Source: Thozetella sp. PMI_491 (lineage: Eukaryota; Ascomycota; Sordariomycetes; Chaetosphaeriales; Chaetosphaeriaceae). Taken from it: 64,000 nucleotides of DNA. The notes under the pieces were generated by a model. It made no database searches. It had not been told where the DNA came from and was given only the letters and a program-made list of their open reading frames with translations. Positions 33,988 to 45,733 of this stretch are shown here, piece after piece. A program made the translations under genes and the position numbers. The stretch covers positions 590,137 through 654,136 of the forward strand of contig MU270052.1 of NCBI GenBank assembly GCA_021432635.1, read 5' to 3'. Numbering within the stretch: position 1 is the stretch's first letter; each line of letters opens with the position of its first letter.

Positions 33988-36522
33988 ATGTCGCGCCACC
34001 AGGCTATCCGTAACCTGGACTACCAGAAAGAACTCGACGAATACGATGAAGGCTACTCAGATGACGAGCTCAGCCCAGAGGACCAGGCGCTGATGCGCGA
34101 AGGCACTGCGGCTGTCCAGGCATCCCTTGGTGCAAACGCATCCAAAGTGACAAAAACACAGATTGAGGAGGCCCTATGGCACTATTACTACGATGTCGAC
34201 AAGGCCGTGACATATCTCGTGTCCAAAATCATCACGCCCCCAGAGCCCAAGAAGGCCAAAGCATTGCCACAAAAGACAGCCGGTAAGCATGATATTTCCT
34301 TCACGCACATGTCTACCTGTACTCCCTCCGCGGTTATATTCGATGCATGTCCATCATGCAAGGAAGAGCACAAGGCGGGACCACGGCCCTCAATGCGTGT
34401 TGCCGACGCACGACCATACCTTCCAGCTACTCGAGCCTCTCTGACCCGCTGTCAAGGGGTCGAGTTTCCACACTTCGAGCCGCTCCCAATTCACCCTCGA
34501 GAGTCCTATGCGCATTTCTTCCGCGACATGCCGTGGGGAAATATCCCCAAGCACCGCGAGACTGTCTTTATCGAGCCTACAAGACCTCGCGGTGGTCTCC
34601 TTGGTGGATCTAGCGCACCTCCTAAGCTTTCCAAGCTTCAGCAGCTCGCCGCAGCGAGGAAGAAGAAAGCCGAGGAGAAGAAGACTGAGGAGAAGGTCGA
34701 GGGGGTGCGCACGAAAATGAATGATCTCGGGCTGGGCAGCAGCCTCGGGAAGAAAGAGAACATTCCTATAAGTGGCCCAAATAAGCGACTCAAGACCGTC
34801 GCCTCGTCATCCATGGCTGCCACGACACCTACACCGCTCGCCGCCCCTGAGCCGGAGAAGGCCCCACGGCCACATCAGGGCTTCATTCGCGTGGAAGATG
34901 CCAGAAACACCGCCACCAAAGACTACGATATGGAAGATATGCCGGAAATGGAGCCGGCTAAGCCATCCACCTTTGCTCAAACCCTATTCGGTGACTCGTC
35001 GAATACACCCGCAAGGTCGCGGCAAGAGTTCTTCACACTACCATTTGCTTCACACCCAGCCGCACTTGCTGCCTTCTCGGGTCCCAGTCCTGATGACATT
35101 GTTCTGACGGCCCAAGCGAAAGGTTCGCTTTCTGGAAAGGGAACGCACTAACAATTGCTGATAGTCGGCACAGCTGGAAAAAAGAGCACACCCAACCTCG
35201 AAGAGCTCAAGGCGCTGAAGATCAATGATACGCCACTGCCCAAGAGTAAGAACCTTGACGTAGTGTCCGAGTTCGAGAAGAGCAAGGCCAAGAAGACGGC
35301 TAGTTTCGTTGTCGTTGGCCATGTAGACGCCGGCAAGAGCACTATGATGGGACGGTTACTTCTGGACTTGAAAGTGGTGGACCAAAGAACGGTGGACAAG
35401 CTTCGGCAAGAAGCAGAGAAGATTGGAAAGTCAAGCTTCGCCCTAGCTTGGGTACTCGACCAAAGATCTGAGGAGCGCACCCGAGGGGTTACCATCGACA
35501 TCGCTACAAACCGATTCGAGACCGAGACCACCGCGTTTACCATTCTGGATGCCCCTGGTCACCAAGATTTCATCCCTAATATGATTGCCGGGGCCAGCCA
35601 GGCAGACTTTGCCATCTTGGTCATCGACGCCAGCACCGGCGCGTTCGAGTCCGGTTTGAAAGGACAGACAAAAGAGCACTCGCTCCTCCTCCGCAGCATG
35701 GGTGTATCGAGGCTCATTGTGGCTGTTAACAAGCTCGACACAGTGGGCTGGTCAAAAGAGCGCTACGACGAGATCACGCAGCAAGTATCAGGCTTCCTGA
35801 CAGCGACGGGCTTCCAGCCCAAGAAGGTCGCATTCGTTCCTGTGTCGGGCTTGAACGGCGACAATTTGGTACGCAAATCGGCGGACCCGGCAGCTTCCTG
35901 GTACACGGGCTTGACGCTTCTCGAGGAGCTCGAGGCTTCAGAGCCAGGTGCGCGAGATTTGGAAAAGCCGCTGAGGATGAGCATCTCTGAAGTCTTTCGG
36001 ACCCAGCAGAGCCCTGTGACCATCTCGGGGCGAATCGAGAGCGGTTCGCTGCAGATGGGTGATGCCTTGCTTGTGCAGCCTAGCGGAGAGAAGGCATACG
36101 TCAAGTCGTTGCTCGTCGACGACGAGTCGCGAGAGTGGGCTGTGGCGGGTCAGAACGTGGTTCTCCACTTGAGCAACATCGACCCGCTCCACGTCCGGGT
36201 GGGGGACATCGTCTGCGACGTAGCGAAGCCGATCCAGTGCCTAGACACCTTCACGCTCAAGGCGCTGGCCTTTGACTTCTTGATGCCAATGCAGTTGGAT
36301 GTGCACCGAGGCAGGCTGCACGCGCCCGGCAGGGTGGAGGAGATCACAGCCCTGCTCGACAAAGTCACCGGGCTAGTCACCAAGAAGAAGCCGAAAGTGG
36401 CCAAGCCGGGCAGCGTGGCCAGAATCGTGGTCAAACTGGCATCAAAGGTGCCTCTCGAGTCCGGCCAGAGGGTCCACCTTCGGAGTGGCGGAAAGACGGT
36501 GGCGGCCGGGCTGCTCGAGTAA
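33988..36522 (+). CDS. HBS1: Hbs1-like translational GTPase (ribosome rescue)
   Basis: Exons 33988-34282, 34457-35122 and 35165-36522 give 772 aa in frame. The second intron is only 42 nt and contains a CACTAAC branch-point sequence; the first is less certain because its sequence stays open. The N-terminus (about 1-85) is the Hbs1 N-domain with acidic and aromatic residues, followed by a conserved DMPWGN motif and a Lys-rich linker. The GTPase part has G1 GHVDAGKS, G3 DAPGHQDF and G4 NKLD, then two beta-barrel domains as in eRF3/EF-1A. With Dom34/Pelota, Hbs1 splits stalled ribosomes in no-go and non-stop decay. The DAPGH form and the Hbs1 N-domain separate it from eRF3. Confidence 0.92.
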
Positions 36523-37780
36523 GACGCTAGATAGAGAAAGCGAAACGAGAAGTTAGGACCGAGAAAGGCAAGAAAAGAAGTTGCAGCCCCCTCACTTCGG
36601 ATGACAGATGGCCCTAGCATGGAGCGTGGCTAGAAAAACCTCTAGGTCGAGGGACGCAGGGGCGTGTGCGGCTCTAGACTCCCGTGCAGCACACAGGCCG
36701 GGGGGTCCGCCGCTGCCTAGCGATTGGGGGGTTTTCGCGTTGGGCGCCTTGAGGCTACGACCGGTAGTCGTGTAATAATCTGTCCTACCCCTACAGATAA
36801 TTACTGTAGGTATGGATGATAGATGGCATGGGGGACTTCCCAGCCTTACTGGCAGGCCAGCTACTACGCTAGTGTGGAACAAAAACCGAAGCTAGCTGGG
36901 CTCGCGCCAGTCCGAGATGGTACTGTAGTACGGAGTAATAGTTCAGGGGAAATGCCTCTGGTTAGGGTCTCGTTAGGATTCACCAAGCTCCTCGTTGGTG
37001 GCATTCGCGCACAAGGAGGCGGTCAATAATTCCAAGAGACCGATCCTTCCTGCCCTTTCGATCCACTTGCTCATGTGCCCAGCCACACGAGCATGGCCCA
37101 AATGCACTCCGCGCAGCCTCGGATGATGGGCAATCAATTTTCAGAGGAATGGGAATGACAGGCGCTGTCCCCACAACATCAGATGGAGCCAGCGGCAGTG
37201 TGGCCAGGGGTGCATGAAAAAGGCCACTCTGGCACAATTCAGGGGCCAGGGAGCGGGCCTTGGAGGGGGCGGGTCCATCTATCCAAGCAGCCACCTATAG
37301 GTTAGTTCTGGACAGGTCTGGGTTCTACAAGCTTCGATTGGGATTTGGCTGCCGCGTTCAGGGAACAAGAACCAAGAGATCCAAGAGATCCCACGCCCCT
37401 GCCCCGTAGATACCGGGGGCAAGCCTCCTTGGAGCTTCCTTACTCAGTAGAGTCCACAGAATGACAATGAAGACAGGACACATATGCCATTGTCAAGGTG
37501 GCAAGAAGGTAAAGTTGGTGCAAGAGAAGACCTCACGAGTGACCGCATTTGTCAGTCGCTGGCTCAAAGCGAGGATGACGGTCGTCGATTTTAACAGTTG
37601 GTCTGTTCGGAGGCGAGAGCCATCCATGCGATCCAGGCAGCATCCAAGTACCTTCTTCCGCCGCACAAGTAGCGTATCGATGGCTTTGTACGGCAGCTGC
37701 CCCGCACCCCTTCCCTCAGGGACTTTTCCAGCACCTTCGAGTACCTGGGTCCACCGGCCAGGGGAGGATGAGCACTGTAA
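36523..37780. other. intergenic region, hbs1 3' side
   Basis: 3' flank of hbs1 and distal upstream DNA of kar2. It contains one exact GTACGGAGTA decamer at 36928-36937. No coding frame is supported. Confidence 0.5.
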
Positions 37781-37785
37781 TCCCT

Positions 37786-37794
37786 GTCACGTGG
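37786..37794. promoter_or_regulatory. CACGTG box upstream of kar2/BiP
   Basis: A palindromic CACGTG followed by GCGG lies about 310 bp before the kar2 start codon. It includes CGTGG, the reverse of the CCACG half-site of ER stress elements bound by Hac1/XBP1-type bZIP factors. No CCAAT at the canonical spacing is seen, so the role is a guess. Confidence 0.3.
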
Positions 37795-37872
37795 CGGTTG
37801 GCTGAATGCGAAATCTGTCCTTTCTGTAAATCTGGACACTTTACAATTTTTTGGAGATAGCTTTACCTTCCC

Positions 37873-38052
37873 CATATAAGCTCTGGAAAAGTTCCCAAGC
37901 CACCACACACCCTTCTCTTCTTCCACAACCTCCACGAAGAGAGACTCTGTCCAGCACACTGCGCTTCTTACCTAGGCACTCCAGTGTGTAGAGAAGCCTG
38001 AGGCCTGCGCATTTTTTTTTCCCCGTCTTTCTTTTCCCTTCTCGCTCCTCTA
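37873..38052 (+). promoter_or_regulatory. kar2 core promoter and pyrimidine-rich leader
   Basis: A TATAAG sequence near 37874 is followed by a long C/T tract at 38010-38050, just before the kar2 start. This arrangement is common in strongly expressed fungal genes. The exact transcription start cannot be read from sequence. Confidence 0.4.
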
Positions 38053-38102
38053 TCGCAGCCATCGATTCGTGAGGAGCCATCCTTTCTTGCACGCCTTTCG
38101 AA

Positions 38103-40414
38103 ATGGCGCGCTCCACCAGGTCCTCCTGGGCCTTGACCATTGGTCTCCTGGGCTTTTTTGCCCTCCTATTCTCCCCGGCATTCGTCCAGACCGTGAAGGC
38201 GGACGAGGTCGACACCTATGGCACCGTCATCGGTATTGTGAGTAGTGAACCCGCTCGAAGCTTTGGCAGCCATTGAACCAAAGGCTAACCGTTGGCACCA
38301 GGATCTTGGCACCACCTACTCTTGTACGAGCCCGCCCGCTTGGCCATTCTCCTCGATTCCCCCCAACTAACCCATTTTATAGGCGTCGGTGTCATGCAAA
38401 AAGGAAAGGTGGAGATTCTCGTGAACGACCAGGGCAACCGTATCACCCCATCATACGTTGCCTTCACCGATGATGAGCGTGTACGTAACCTTCGCCCCGT
38501 ATCCAGGCCTCGATCACATCCGTGCTGACCTAGGAACTGCACAGCTCGTGGGAGACGCCGCCAAGAACCAGGCCCCGGCTAACCCCTTCAACACTATCTT
38601 CGACATCAAGCGTCTGATCGGCCGCAAGTTCTCCGAGAAGGAGGTCCAGGCCGACATCAAGCACTTCCCCTACAAGGTCACCCCCAAGGATGACAAGCCC
38701 ATGGTCACTGTTAAGTACCAGGGCGCCGACAAAACCTTCAGCCCTGAGGAGATCAGCGCCATGGTCCTTGGAAAGTAAGTAGACGCCGCACCCCGCCCTC
38801 CTGGGAGTCAATTGCGGTCAGCCATGCTAACCAACACTCAACAGGATGAAGGAGGTTGCCGAGAGCTACCTGGGCAAGAAGGTGACCCACGCCGTCGTCA
38901 CTGTCCCCGCCTACTTCAACGACAACCAGCGTCAGGCTACCAAGGATGCTGGCCAGATCGCCGGTCTGACTGTCCTCCGTATCGTCAACGAGCCCACCGC
39001 CGCCGCCATCGCCTATGGTCTGGACAAGACCGATGGCGAGCGCCAGATCATTGTCTACGATCTCGGTGGTGGTACTTTCGATGTCTCGCTCCTGTCCATC
39101 GACCAGGGCGTCTTTGAGGTGCTGGCTACTGCCGGTGACACCCACCTTGGTGGTGAGGATTTCGACCAGCGTGTCATCAACCACTTCGCCAAGACCTTCA
39201 ACAAGAAGCACTCGGTCGATGTCACCAAGGATGCTAGGGCCATGGGCAAGCTGAAGCGTGAGGCCGAGAAGGCCAAGCGGACCCTGTCCTCGCAGATGTC
39301 GACTCGTGTCGAGATCGAGACCCTGTTCGACGGCAAGGACTTCTCCGAGACGCTTACCCGCGCCAAGTTCGAGGAGCTCAACATGGATCTCTTCAAGAAG
39401 ACCCTCAAGCCCGTCGAGCAGGTGCTCAAGGACGCCAAGGTCGACAAGAAGGAGGTCGATGACATTGTCCTCGTCGGTGGTTCTACCCGTATCCCCAAGG
39501 TCCAGGCCATGATTGAAGAGTTTTTCACCAAGAAGGCCTCCAAGGGTATCAACCCCGATGAGGCTGTCGCTTTCGGCGCTGCCGTCCAGGCTGGTGTTCT
39601 TAGCGGCGAGGAGGGCACTGAGGAGATCGTCCTCATGGATGTCAACCCCCTTACCCTCGGTATTGAGACCACTGGTGGAGTCATGACCAAGCTCATCCCC
39701 CGCAACACCCCCATCCCTACCCGCAAGTCCCAGATCTTCTCGACGGCTGCCGACAACCAGCCCGTCGTCCTGATCCAGGTCTACGAGGGTGAGCGTTCCA
39801 TGACCAAGGACAACAACCTCCTCGGCAAGTTCGAGCTCACTGGCATTCCCCCCGCTCCCCGTGGCGTTCCCCAAATCGAGGTCTCGTTCGAGCTCGATGC
39901 CAACGGTATCCTGCGCGTGTCTGCCCACGACAAGGGCACTGGCAAGGAGGAGTCCATCACCATCACCAACGACAAGGGCCGTCTCACCCAGGACGAGATT
40001 GACCGCATGGTCGCCGAGGCCGAGCAGTTCGCCGAGGAGGACAAGGCCACCCGTGAGCGCATTGAGGCCCGTAACGGTCTCGAGAACTACGCCTTCAGCC
40101 TCAAGAACCAGGTCAACGACGAGGAGGGCCTCGGTGGCAAGATCGACTCTGATGACAAGGAGACCATCCTCGACGCCGTCAAGGAGGCCCAGGACTGGCT
40201 TGAGGAGAACGGTAAGCGCCCAACACTAGCTTCGCTCGCAAAGTAACCCCTTGCTAATCTTCTTGTGTTTTTAGCTGCCACCGCCAATGCGGAGGACTTC
40301 GACGAGCAAAAGGAGAAGCTGTCGAACGTGGCGTACCCCATCACCAGCAAGCTGTACGGCGGCGGCGCCGGAGGACCGGCGGGCGAGGATGAGCCCGATC
40401 ACGATGAGCTCTAA
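38103..40414 (+). CDS. KAR2: Kar2/BiP, ER-lumenal Hsp70 chaperone
   Basis: Six exons (38103-38237, 38302-38323, 38383-38480, 38545-38774, 38845-40211, 40275-40414) give 663 aa in frame. The N-terminus has a signal peptide (basic start, then a hydrophobic stretch [13 protein letters not shown]) and the C-terminus ends in HDEL, the ER-retrieval signal. Together they fix the location as the ER lumen. Hsp70 signatures are intact: [34 protein letters not shown] and the [11 protein letters not shown] loop. The ATPase domain is followed by the peptide-binding domain ([12 protein letters not shown]) and helical lid. BiP drives translocation, folding and ERAD and restrains the unfolded protein response. 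One exon is only 22 nt. A long antisense open frame (38753-39928) is a codon-bias artefact. Confidence 0.97.
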
Positions 40415-41128
40415 TACCATAGATTCCCATTTTCCTTGTTATCGGCATTAAAAAAAGAAAGTTAAAGTCCTGACCACCTCGGTCTCTCGCGGAGAGATTA
40501 TTTTGCACTTTTTGATTGCTTCGGGTGTTGGTGTTGGTGGACGGGGAGCCGGCATTGTACCCTGTGAAAGTTTCGGGTGCGTTGAGCTTGAGGCATCGCG
40601 ATCGCATGTCTTGTACAACAAATCTAGTCGACTAAGGAGGCCAGTGTTGATACTCAAATAAATCGAAGTTTGTAATGCCACTATTAACCCATAAGGGCGA
40701 AGCAGGCTGGGCTACCGTGCTGCGTTTGTCTCGGAATTGAGCGCCCCGGTATTTTCAAGGAGTCTTTCGCAGCGTACCTACATATAGACAGTCCTGCTTA
40801 TCCAAGACGGCATGATGAATAAAATGGAAGGGTGTGCCTGACCTGGCTCCCGGTCCGCGATATTAAGTGGCATTCACCAAGAACGAAACTGCAGGGGGTA
40901 CTACACAGGCTCAATTGCTGGGGCGGGCCACAATATAGATTGCGGCCCGCAACATAATATATTGAGTGTGCGGAGATGGTGTTGATGCTGTAGGCGACGC
41001 ACCTCAACTCTCCCCTGTATCCCCTCGTCTCTCGCGTCTTTTCTCGCTCGTGCTCCCTAGCGTTGGTTCCTCGTACATGTTGTTTGCCTTGTATATTTGC
41101 TCAATACTAGACATAGACGGCAGTCACC
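40415..41128. other. intergenic region kar2 / CE12 gene
   Basis: 3' flank of kar2 and promoter of the CE12 esterase. A C/T-rich stretch (41008-41060) precedes the esterase start. No gene is seen. Confidence 0.5.
40657..40662 (+). terminator. possible poly(A) signal of kar2
   Basis: AATAAA lies about 245 bp after the HDEL stop codon. Fungal 3' signals are loose, so this is only a candidate. Confidence 0.3.
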
Positions 41129-42343
41129 ATGAGGCTTTCCGCCTTCCTGCCGGCCGTTGCAGCACTTGGCCCACGCGCCATAGCCCGGGCCGGCCCTCTC
41201 GAAAGAGGTATGTGTTTCGAAGCCGCCTTACTTTCCCTTATATCTCTATGTTGCCCTAAACTTGCCCGTCCTATCTACCAGCTCGGAGCTTAATGAGTTG
41301 GCTTGGCCGTTACATTGCTAACTGGCCATATTTTGGCGCCAGCAACCTCGGCTGTTATCCACCTCTGCGGCGATAGCACGATGGCTCCGAGCGGCGGCGG
41401 CTCGGGCACCCAGGGCTGGGGTGAATACCTGCGCTATTCCTTCTCTGGTAACAGCCTCTCTGTTGTCAACTCGGCCATTGCTGGCCGCAGCGCCAGGAGT
41501 TTCACGCGGGAGGGTCGATTCGCTTCGGTGGCCGCGTCGGTCAAACCCGGGGATTGGGTCGTCATCGAATTTGGCCATAACGATGGTGGTAGTCTGTCAA
41601 AGGACAACGGCCGCTCAGATTGCTACGGCGATGGAGATCAGACGTGCGAGACGACGTACAAGTAAGCTCCCGCCGGGTTAGCCTAGTCTTTGTTTACTTC
41701 CCGACCGGACGGGGCTCGCTGATTGGTGGGGGTGCCTCAGGGGGTTGTGGGGGCTCTCCTGAGCCTTTTGTTAGAGACGCACGTTGAGCCCAAGGGGATC
41801 CCGGAGCTGACAGCAACTTAACAGTGGCGCCAAGGAAACCGTGCAGACATATCCGACATATCTCAAGAATGCCACGTCGTTGATGCTAAAGGCCGGCGCA
41901 AAGGTCGTTATTTCGTCCGCCACGCCGAACAACGTGTGGGAGTCGGGCTCATTTAGCTGGGGGGCTGGCCGGTTCGACTATTATGCCTGGTACGTATGCC
42001 CGTAATTCGTTCTCCGCCAACAATCCTCAGCCCGTGCTGACGTCGCCTCAGGCTTGCTGCATCACAGATGGGGGGCCCGGCGGCAGGGGTGTACTATGTT
42101 CCCCACGGTCAGTACGCTGCGCAGGCGATGAAAGGGCTTGGTAAAACGACCGTAGATGCCAATTATCCCAACGACCACACGCACACAGCCCCCTACCTAG
42201 CAGATGTTATGTCCAAGGCCTTCGTGCTAGGACTAAAGTGTGGGAGCAGCGAACTGGGCAAGGCAGCCGTCAACACTACATCAGAGCTTACGAGCACTTT
42301 CTTGGGTGCGTGCGTTGACCATAATTCGATGCTTCCTGTCTAG
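41129..42343 (+). CDS. rhamnogalacturonan acetylesterase (CE12, SGNH hydrolase)
   Basis: Four exons (41129-41207, 41343-41661, 41825-41989, 42052-42343) give 284 aa in frame. A signal peptide ([19 protein letters not shown]) implies secretion. The SGNH fold is clear: GDSTM with nucleophile Ser38, GHNDGG, and a C-terminal DHTHT carrying the catalytic Asp and His. This family removes acetyl groups from the rhamnogalacturonan backbone of pectin, opening it to lyases and hydrolases. It is the first gene of the secreted-enzyme-rich part of the window and is convergent with the next esterase, with only 213 bp between stops. Substrate is inferred from family resemblance. Confidence 0.88.
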
Positions 42344-42556
42344 AAGATCCGTGAGCTTAGGCACGACAGGAACCATTCGATGGAATTGGTACAAGCACTA
42401 GCCATCCTTTTAAACATTCAGAATATTCTGTCATTGGGAAGGCCCCAGGCGTCGACGTTCCATTACATGATCGCGACCTCGTGAACAATACAAGGAGCGT
42501 ATTATTTAAGGCACATGCCATTCTGCCGAAAAATCATACGGTTCTATGTATAAGAA

Positions 42557-44161
42557 CTAGCTGACATTCGGGCTACAGCCTCTATCGTAAATGTTACTTG
42601 GAACAAAATCAGGCGTCGTGGAGGTGTTGATGCCCAGCCTGGCCAACGTGTTACCCGAGGGGTCGTAGCGGGGCCAGCCTAGGTTTGTGAGGCCATTGAC
42701 GGGATCTTTGGCAAAGGCAACCCATGCCGCTTGCATATACTTGCTCCAGGCAGCCTCTTCAGGTGTGTCGGGGCCGTACCAGAAATTAGTCGTCCCAAAC
42801 ACCATAGGGACTTCACTGAAGTGATAGGCGCCCAACCACGGTAGAGGATTCATGTTCGGCCAGACGCCAAAGTAGCGATAGCGCCACACGGGGATTCCCA
42901 GCTCGGCGCGGCTCTTAGTAGAAATGGCCGCTTGACAGTTGAAGTATTCGTCGGTCAGCTGGTCGATGACCGTCTGGTTCGGCGCCACTCCTGTGAAGGG
43001 CCAGAGCACAACGTAGTCATTGTCATCGCCGCCAATGAGCGCGGGCTTTGACTGTGTCAGCGCTATGATTGAAAACTGCATCTTTTACACGCCGACCGCA
43101 CTTACCAGCTTGGAAATTAGACCACGCTCCCGTCGTTGCGTATAGTTGGAGAAGACGATCTCCTCGTCTGCAACAGTGCCGAACGCCAGCCGCCTGCCCT
43201 CATTCAGGGTCGCGTTGTAGTTGTCGACGAGGTTGATGATGTCCGTGGCATTGACGCCCTGCATACAGCGCAGCTCGCTGTCCTTATCCAAGCCGCCACA
43301 TCCTAGCTGCTCGGCTACGTAGGTGAAGTTACTCCCGTCACTTTGGACCGAGAAGTCACGGTTGCCCGCAGCCCCCGACATAATGATATATCCAGTAACA
43401 AGAGGATCATCACGCCAGGCGTACGAGTAGATATCGACGCTACTGCCGCCAGCCGACTGGCCGAAGAGGGTCATGCGGGCCGGGTCACCGCCGAAGTGGA
43501 CAACGTTGTTATATACCCACTCGATCGCCTTGCGCTGGTCCAGCAGGCCGAGGTTCAGCTGCCGACCGTCAAAGGCACTAGCGCCGGGAAACCCGAAAAT
43601 GTTGACGCGGTAGTTGAGACTAACCACGACGATGTTGTGGGCCTCGGCGATGCGTGAACCGTCAAAGTAGGGCTCGGAAGATCCGCCTGCGGTGAAGCCG
43701 CCGCCATGGATCCAGATGAGGACCGGCAGAGGTCCCTCGCGGTGGACGGTGCCGAGGGTCGGGCTCCAAACGTTCACCGTCAGGCAGTCCTCCGAGTCGG
43801 TCGAGAAGTGGTCCCGGCCGTTGGGAGGCACACGCGCATCGGGCAGCAGCTCAAGGTAGAAGCTGCGTGATCCGGTAACGACGTACTGAATACACGCGTG
43901 GCCGAAGGCGGTGGCGTTGATGGTGGTTTTGGACGGCAGCTTGGTGACGGGTGGGCGGAAGCGGTGCTGGCCGATGGGGGGTTCGGCGTAGGGGATTCCC
44001 AGGAACTTGCGCACCGTCTTAGTGCCCGTGGTGTTGGTAGCCCACGCGCCCTGGACCGAGAACGCGGGTGCGTCGACGAGAAGCCCGTCGTTGCAAGCCG
44101 GGCCGGCCCCCGTTAGCCCGAAGGGCAGCGCGAGAACGAGGAACTTCAGGAGGCGTGCCAT
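42557..44161 (-). CDS. secreted type-B carboxylesterase (1)
   Basis: Two exons (44161-43106 and 43045-42557) with a 60-nt intron give 514 aa in frame. A signal peptide (LLKFLVLALPFGLTGAG) precedes the alpha/beta-hydrolase. Visible are EDCL (about 124-127), the oxyanion-hole HGGG (152-155), nucleophile Ser236 in GQSAGG, and the His in GAYHFSEVP. At the usual acid position, where this family mostly has a DEG-type motif, the sequence reads GGDDNDYVV, so the acid could be an Asp. Several N-glycosylation sites (NTT, NAT, NYT) fit a secreted protein. Substrate unknown; type-B esterases include lipases, cholinesterase-like and feruloyl-type enzymes. Confidence 0.85.
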
Positions 44162-45733
44162 GTTTCAGGGCAAAATACTACGTCCCGGGCGTCTAGAGCT
44201 TTGAGCCTACGACATGCGCCCCGAGTCCGTCCGCAGGCCCGGAGTTGGGCTCGGCGGCCTTTGTATGCAAGACAAAGGTGCCCATTCCTCGTATACGGAG
44301 CGGATGCAGGAGTGCGGCAATGGCAACTCGCATCCCCGCCGCGTTGGTTCTTCCGTCCATTGCCTTTCCCGTGCCGTCGGAGTGCGTAACGCAGGTGCCA
44401 TTTGTTTAGCTTCATGGGGCCGGGATGGGACCCATGTGCTACTAGTCCCCTTCCCCACAAGCGTGAGGGGATTCCCCCATGGGGCCCCTTGACATAAGCT
44501 CCGGTGCGGTTCTATAAGTGTCGGAAATAAGGAGAACTAAGAGTAGAACTCTGGGAAGCATCCCGACTCCCAAGTTTCCCCCCGCTCGCCCGGGAACTTA
44601 GGACCGCACGAGCGGCTTTTTCTTTGCCCACGGACATGTGTACGATGACCATCGGCCTCCGGCATGGTAGTTGCGCGGTGGCTAACGCCTTGAGGTGGGC
44701 AAGGCTTGTCTCGCTTGTTATGCTAGCCACCGCTTGACACAAGGCTGTTGGGTTGCTCTTCCGAAAAAGTTTCTGCTATTGCACATTGCCTATGAAGATG
44801 GGCAGATGGACCAAGAGACGTACAAAAAAAAGGGACATCAACCTCTTGGGGGAAAGGGTTCTGCTTTGTTTTCTCTCTTTCTTTTTCCTTCCCTCCCTCC
44901 TCCCTCCACCTCTTTGGTCCTTCATTTCAATCGCCGAATGACGGCTATAGAACTCACCGGGAGCATGGGGTGTCATCCGACGCTTGCCCTAATCCCTCTT
45001 CCAGCCTCCACTCTAGTGGCAGGTAAACGTTGTGAGCGCCGCGACCCTAGTACCCCACCGGTGGATTGGGGTAGCACCTAAGGGAGGTGTGTACAGGGTA
45101 GTACGGAGTAGTAGCCTATAAGTGGTACGGTCTATACACTGTTCCACAACGCTGGGTATTATTCCCGGGGGGGTGCCAACCGGAGGCTTAATCAAAATGC
45201 ATAAATACCAACTAACAAACATTCGCTACAGTACGTGCCGCTCATGCCCGTGCCATCGGTCGCACGAGCTGAACCTCAACCCCATTGCTGGGCCCCTCGC
45301 CCGAAAATCATCCGGCGGGACCACTGACACACGGACACGATCTCTAACGGTTGCCCGCAGGCCGGGAAATCAGATTAAGCTAAAATAAGGGGAGTAAACA
45401 AAAAGAAGCGGATTACGTAAAGAATCTAAGCAGCCTCTTTTTTTCTTATAATCCGGTTACTATATATATATATATATGGTGGACCTGTGGGCACTGGACG
45501 GACGCTGGCTTCGAAGGATAGCCTTCAAGAGGCTGACAATCTCGTCCTTCCGGTACTGTACAGACATACTGCAGCTATGAGGCGGCATGCTACCGCGCCC
45601 GCGTCGGCATCCACCCCGCATCATCTTTCCCCCCGAGTTCTCATTATTTTCCATCTCGGCAGCGATGCCCCTCCGCTCCGGCTAGGCGCCTCTGCCTCCA
45701 GGGCCACGCCTGGTCAATCACGCAAGGCCAAGG
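44162..45733. other. intergenic region, nothing recognised
   Basis: Between the minus-strand carboxylesterase and the first gene of the duplicated module. It has C/T-rich tracts (44870-44915), a GTACGGAGTA decamer (45101-45110) and a TA repeat (45461-45477). No coding frame is supported. Confidence 0.5.
45461..45477. repeat. TA dinucleotide repeat
   Basis: A perfect TA run of 17 bases. Confidence 0.9.

Noticed and set aside
38753-39928. 391-codon open frame antisense to kar2
   Set aside because: Long antisense frames are a known by-product of Hsp70 codon bias. The sense strand is an unmistakable BiP, and the antisense product is repetitive in Leu, Gly and Asp with no domain.
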